From Bacteroidales bacterium (lineage in GTDB: Bacteria > Bacteroidota > Bacteroidia > Bacteroidales > UBA12077): 6,763 nucleotides of DNA. Each line of letters opens with the position of its first letter. Position 1 is the stretch's first letter. A program made the position numbers and the translations under genes. The stretch lies in NCBI GenBank assembly GCA_030643125.1, contig DAOWML010000131.1, positions 1-6,763 of the forward strand. The letters are read 5' to 3'. Under the pieces are notes generated by a model. That model saw only the letters and a program-made list of their open reading frames with translations, was not told where the DNA came from and searched no databases. Positions 4,315 through 6,763 of the stretch are shown one piece after another.

Positions 4315-6763
4315 ATGGCAATATTTCAGAAATCTGTAATAAATAAGCATCTAATTAATCTTGATAATGAACAAGTTGAAACGGCATACTTGAAATTCAA
4401 AGAAAATTACAGTATTGCTAAAATTGAAAAAATTAAACTACTCAAAGAAGAAGAGTATCAAGATGGATTTTTAAGAGATGTATTTGTTGATGTTTTTGGT
4501 TACACTTTGAAACCTGATGACAACCATAACTTGGTAAGAGAATTCAAAAATCAAGATGATGGAAGAAAAGCAGATGGAGCAATTCTTAATCCCGATACTA
4601 AATCGGGAGAAAAAGCAATTGCAGTAATTGAATTGAAATCGACCAAGACAAAAGATTTAAAAAGTATAACAGATCAAGCTTTTAACTATAAAAACAACCA
4701 GCCTGATTGTAAATACGTAATAACATCTAACTTTCAGAAACTTCGATTTTACATTGATTATACCAACGAATTTGAAGAATTTGATTTATTTCAAATAGCA
4801 AATGGCTCAACTGACGAGTTAACTCGTCAGTTTAAATTTCTTTACTTAATACTAAATACGAATAGTATTTTTTCGAATTTACCTTTAAAATTAAAAGAAG
4901 AAACGAAATTTCATGAGCAAAAAGTTTCCGATAAACTGTACAAAGATTATTCAAACTTTAAAAGAAAACTTTTTGACAACTTAACAAAAAATCATCCTGA
5001 TAGCAATAAACTAACACTATTCAAAAAATCGCAAAAATTATTAGACCGTTTCTTGTTTATATTGTTTGCCGAAGATAGCGGGCTTTTACCGCCAAATTCA
5101 ATTTCGAGAATTATAAAACGCTACGAAATTCTGAAAAATGAAGATGCATATAAACCAATTTACGACATCTTTAAACAGTATTTTGGATATATGAATATTG
5201 GCAGAAAAGGACAAACAGAAGCCGATAATATTCCAGCCTATAATGGTGGACTTTTTTATCCTGATGAATTATTGGATAAGCTAAAAATAGATGATGAAAT
5301 TCTTATTGATGAATTGCTTAATCTGTCTGAATACGATTTTAACACAGAAGTTGACGTAAATATTTTAGGACATATTTTTGAACATTCACTTTCTGAAATT
5401 GAAGAAATTACAGCAGAGATAGAAGCAGATAAAACTGACGGGTTAACCCGTCAGCAAAAAACAGAAAAAACAAGCAAACGAAAAAAAGACGGAGTTTTTT
5501 ACACACCAAAATACATTACGCAATACATTGTAGAAAATACTATTGGTACGCTTTGCACCGAAAAACGCAAAGAATTAGATATTACAGAAATTGAATTTGA
5601 CGGAACTTACCGGACAAAAGAAGGAAACCTTTCTGCCAAAGGGAAAAAGCTGTATCAAAAACTAAAAGATTATAAAGATTGGTTGCTTTTATTAAAAATT
5701 GTTGATCCGGCATGCGGCAGCGGTGCTTTTTTAAATCAAGCCTTAAACTTTTTAATTGTAGAACATACAAATATTGATGATATTATTGCTGAACTAACAA
5801 ATACAGCTTTAAGACTATTTGATACCGATATTGCCATTTTAGAAAATAATCTTTACGGTGTAGATATTAACGAGGAAAGTATTGAAATAGCAAAGCTTTC
5901 GTTATGGCTAAGAACAGCACAAAAAGGTAGAAAACTATCAGTTTTAAGTAATAATATTAAATGCGGAAATTCTCTTATTGATGACCCCGAAGTTGCAGGC
6001 GACAAGGCTTTTGATTGGCAAACAGAGTTTCCTCAAATATTCCATGAAAAAAAGAAAAAAATCTGGCATATAACCACAGCAACACATAATTCGAGATATT
6101 CGCAACGAATGTTCGATAATAATGTGAAAACTGGCGAAGCAATATGGCTCGATGAAGAAGACGAGATAATAATAACTAAAACTATAGCCGAAATAGTAGA
6201 AGAAGATAAACTAAATGTAGTAGAATATAATATCTGCGGCGACCATATGCACCTACTACTCGTATGCGAAGAAGAAGAACTAACGAATATAGTAGGGAAA
6301 ATAAAAGGAAAAACGGCAAGGCTGAGAAACAGCAACAAGGGGATTAATCCCCTTGTCCGCCTCGATGGCGACGATGCTAAAATAGGAGGCGAAAAATCGG
6401 TATCCCTATGGACGCAAAAATTCGGAAAATCTGAAATAAAAGACGAAAACTACTTAAATAATACCATAGAATATATACGAAATAACCGTGTAAAACACGA
6501 ACTGCCCGAAAACAATGAGCTTAAGCTCATTATAAAAGAATTTCTATGCACAGTAGAACACGCACTACGAACAGAATATAATGGTGGTTTTGATGTTGTG
6601 ATTGGGAATCCGCCATATCTTGTTATTAAAGGAGGTAGATGGATTGCTGGGTTTCAATATAATAAAAATGCAATTATATATTTAAAAGATAAATTTGTAA
6701 CAGCATCTCAACAGATAAATACATATGTACTTTTTTTAGAATTGGGATTGATGCTTACTAAAA
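4315..6763 (+). CDS. Eco57I-class (type IIG-like) restriction-methyltransferase with embedded HUH transposase domain; 3' end missing
   Basis: Single-chain restriction-modification enzyme that would methylate an adenine in its recognition site with S-adenosylmethionine and cut unmodified DNA. The frame is open for 816 codons from ATG 4315 to the window end without a stop. Domains: an N-terminal PD-(D/E)XK nuclease with KADGAI (Asp87) and AVIELKSTK (Glu106-x-Lys108); a helical connector with FLFILFAEDSGLLP (about 247-260) and YNGGLF; then the N6-adenine methyltransferase with GVFYTP (393-398), motif I DPACGSGAF (464-472), LYGVDINEESIEIAKLSLWL, and catalytic motif IV NPPY (765-768). Between FDWQTEFPQIF (566-576) and GGFDVVIGNPPY lies an insert of about 180 residues with a Y1 transposase fold (see the mobile-element entry). 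The target-recognition domain would follow beyond the window. Four in-frame palindromes and a hairpin also lie in this gene. BREX PglX was considered, but the N-terminal nuclease favours the Eco57I class. Both nuclease and methyltransferase residues look intact. Confidence 0.92.
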   Translation, partial: MAIFQKSVINKHLINLDNEQVETAYLKFKENYSIAKIEKIKLLKEEEYQDGFLRDVFVDVFGYTLKPDDNHNLVREFKNQDDGRKADGAILNPDTKSGEKAIAVIELKSTKTKDLKSITDQAFNYKNNQPDCKYVITSNFQKLRFYIDYTNEFEEFDLFQIANGSTDELTRQFKFLYLILNTNSIFSNLPLKLKEETKFHEQKVSDKLYKDYSNFKRKLFDNLTKNHPDSNKLTLFKKSQKLLDRFLFILFAEDSGLLPPNSISRIIKRYEILKNEDAYKPIYDIFKQYFGYMNIGRKGQTEADNIPAYNGGLFYPDELLDKLKIDDEILIDELLNLSEYDFNTEVDVNILGHIFEHSLSEIEEITAEIEADKTDGLTRQQKTEKTSKRKKDGVFYTPKYITQYIVENTIGTLCTEKRKELDITEIEFDGTYRTKEGNLSAKGKKLYQKLKDYKDWLLLLKIVDPACGSGAFLNQALNFLIVEHTNIDDIIAELTNTALRLFDTDIAILENNLYGVDINEESIEIAKLSLWLRTAQKGRKLSVLSNNIKCGNSLIDDPEVAGDKAFDWQTEFPQIFHEKKKKIWHITTATHNSRYSQRMFDNNVKTGEAIWLDEEDEIIITKTIAEIVEEDKLNVVEYNICGDHMHLLLVCEEEELTNIVGKIKGKTARLRNSNKGINPLVRLDGDDAKIGGEKSVSLWTQKFGKSEIKDENYLNNTIEYIRNNRVKHELPENNELKLIIKEFLCTVEHALRTEYNGGFDVVIGNPPYLVIKGGRWIAGFQYNKNAIIYLKDKFVTASQQINTYVLFLELGLMLTK
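4590..4608. repeat. Hairpin TCCCGAT-ACTAA-ATCGGGA inside the nuclease domain
   Basis: A 7-bp perfect stem with a 5-nt loop, read in frame as NPDTKSG (residues 92-98). It falls in the loop between the PD-(D/E)XK residues Asp87 and Glu106, where length variation is tolerated. TCCCGAT/ATCGGGA hairpins are frequent in Bacteroidota genomes as far as I recall; here it may be a short inserted palindromic element like those further down the gene. Confidence 0.5.
4811..4830. repeat. 20-bp perfect palindrome, copy 1: CTGACGAGTTAACTCGTCAG
   Basis: A perfect 20-bp dyad within the restriction-methyltransferase gene, read as TDELTRQ (residues 166-172) together with one preceding base. It differs from copy 2 (5435-5454) at two positions only, 7 and 14, which pair with each other (A-T here, G-C there). 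It lies between the nuclease and connector regions. Confidence 0.85.
5435..5454. repeat. 20-bp perfect palindrome, copy 2: CTGACGGGTTAACCCGTCAG
   Basis: Second copy of the dyad, read as TDGLTRQ (residues 374-380) in a charged Glu/Lys-rich linker just before methyltransferase motif GVFYTP. Same frame as copy 1 (both begin at codon position 2) and also preceded by AA. The location in a linker suggests an insertion tolerated by the protein. Confidence 0.85.
6335..6356. repeat. 22-bp perfect palindrome within the HUH domain
   Basis: The half-site ACAAGGGGATT is followed directly by its reverse complement, giving an 11-bp perfect inverted repeat with no loop. It encodes NKGINPLV (residues 674-681) between the HUH motif and the tyrosine helix, a variable loop in Y1 transposases. 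Right after it, CGCC and GGCG (6358-6361 and 6367-6370) form another small stem, so this loop may be a larger composite palindromic element. Confidence 0.85.
6514..6531. repeat. 18-bp perfect palindrome AATGAGCTTAAGCTCATT
   Basis: A perfect 9-bp inverted repeat without loop, read as NELKLI (residues 734-739), just after the tyrosine helix of the embedded transposase domain and before the host motif GGFDVVIGNPPY. It has the same TTAA centre as the other three palindromes in this gene. Confidence 0.8.

Larger units (their letters stand above)
6043..6582 (+). mobile_element. In-frame insert encoding a Y1/HUH transposase domain (IS200-like, RAYT type)
   Basis: 540 nt, exactly 180 codons, lie between FPQIF and GGFDVVIGNPPY of the host protein. 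The encoded segment (residues 577-756) has the full order of motifs of REP-associated Y1 transposases: N-terminal strand IWHITTATHNSR (583-594), the HUH metal-binding motif in NICGDHMHLLLVCEEEEL (His644, His646), KIKGKTARLR, SLWTQKFG, and the helix YLNNTIEYIRNNRVKHELP with the probable nucleophile Tyr720. Y1 enzymes nick single-stranded DNA and form a 5'-phosphotyrosine bond. The length of about 165 residues fits a whole RAYT domain. Codons differ from the host: Ile 14 ATA, 2 ATC, 2 ATT here, versus 2 ATA and 10 ATT in 5701-6042; Leu is 15 CTN and 1 TTA here. Edges are set by protein homology; no target duplication or terminal repeat is obvious. Whether it is still mobile or is a domesticated domain is open. 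Confidence 0.85.

Noticed and set aside
5582..5770. Minus-strand open frame of 62 codons
   Set aside because: It is antisense to the conserved methyltransferase motif I region (DPACGSGAF) and has no independent support.
6033..6338. Minus-strand open frame of 101 codons, serine- and isoleucine-rich
   Set aside because: It is the antisense of the Glu/Ile-rich codons of the embedded transposase domain (GAA and GAT runs read backwards as Ser/Phe); low-complexity, no family resemblance, and the sense strand has clear motifs.
6043..6582. Intein or homing-endonuclease insertion
   Set aside because: No splice-junction Cys/Ser at the left edge, no HN-C/S at the right edge, and no LAGLIDADG or HNH motif; the insert instead has Y1 transposase motifs.
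4315..6763. Pseudogene or frameshifted fusion of two genes
   Set aside because: Codon-by-codon reading shows no stop or frame change over 816 codons, and the host frame resumes exactly at GGFDVVIGNPPY.
4315..6763. BREX PglX methyltransferase
   Set aside because: An N-terminal PD-(D/E)XK nuclease with intact D...ExK is present and no other BREX gene is in the window; the Eco57I class fits better, although the C-terminus is unseen.

Overview
The window is AT-rich. Its gene content points to the Bacteroidota (Bacteroidetes): a FucP/GluP-type sugar MFS transporter, a DUF5777 beta-barrel protein next to a YceI protein, a LamG lipoprotein, and a TAnnTTTG-like -7 promoter element with almost no Shine-Dalgarno sequences. 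I cannot name a genus from the sequence alone.

Layout. (1) Positions 1-1227 (+) hold the 3' part of a sugar/proton symporter gene whose start lies before the window. (2) Positions 1284-3943 (-) hold a compact, convergent four-gene cluster, in transcription order: LamG-domain lipoprotein, DUF5777 predicted outer-membrane beta-barrel, YceI lipocalin-like periplasmic protein, and a membrane-anchored OB-fold (tRNA_anti-like) protein. The gaps are 4-8 nt, every product carries an export signal or membrane anchor, and the set looks like an envelope operon. (3) Positions 3944-4314 are a divergent intergenic region with a candidate promoter, a short palindrome, a stem-loop and a direct repeat. (4) From 4315 to the window end (+) there is one uninterrupted reading frame of at least 816 codons: a single-chain Eco57I-class (type IIG-like) restriction-methyltransferase. 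It has an N-terminal PD-(D/E)XK nuclease, then methyltransferase motifs GVFYTP, DPACGSGAF and NPPY; the target-recognition part lies beyond the window.

The most unusual feature is inside that last gene. Between the segment ending FDWQTEFPQIF and the segment GGFDVVIGNPPY, which I expect to be nearly adjacent in relatives, sits an in-frame insert of about 180 codons. It reads as a complete HUH/Y1 transposase domain of the IS200-like, REP-associated (RAYT) type, with HUH motif HMH and a candidate nucleophile tyrosine in YIRNNRVKH. Its codon usage differs sharply from the host gene: isoleucine is nearly all ATA and leucine mostly CTN, against ATT and TTA in the flanks. The same gene also carries four perfect palindromes of 18-22 bp, all centred on TTAA and all read through in frame, plus one imperfect hairpin. 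Two of the palindromes are near-identical copies whose single difference is compensated in the opposite arm. I see nothing comparable in the neighbouring genes. The working hypothesis is a restriction-modification gene colonised by, or functionally fused to, a REP/RAYT-like single-strand DNA transposase, together with short palindromic elements tolerated as peptide insertions.
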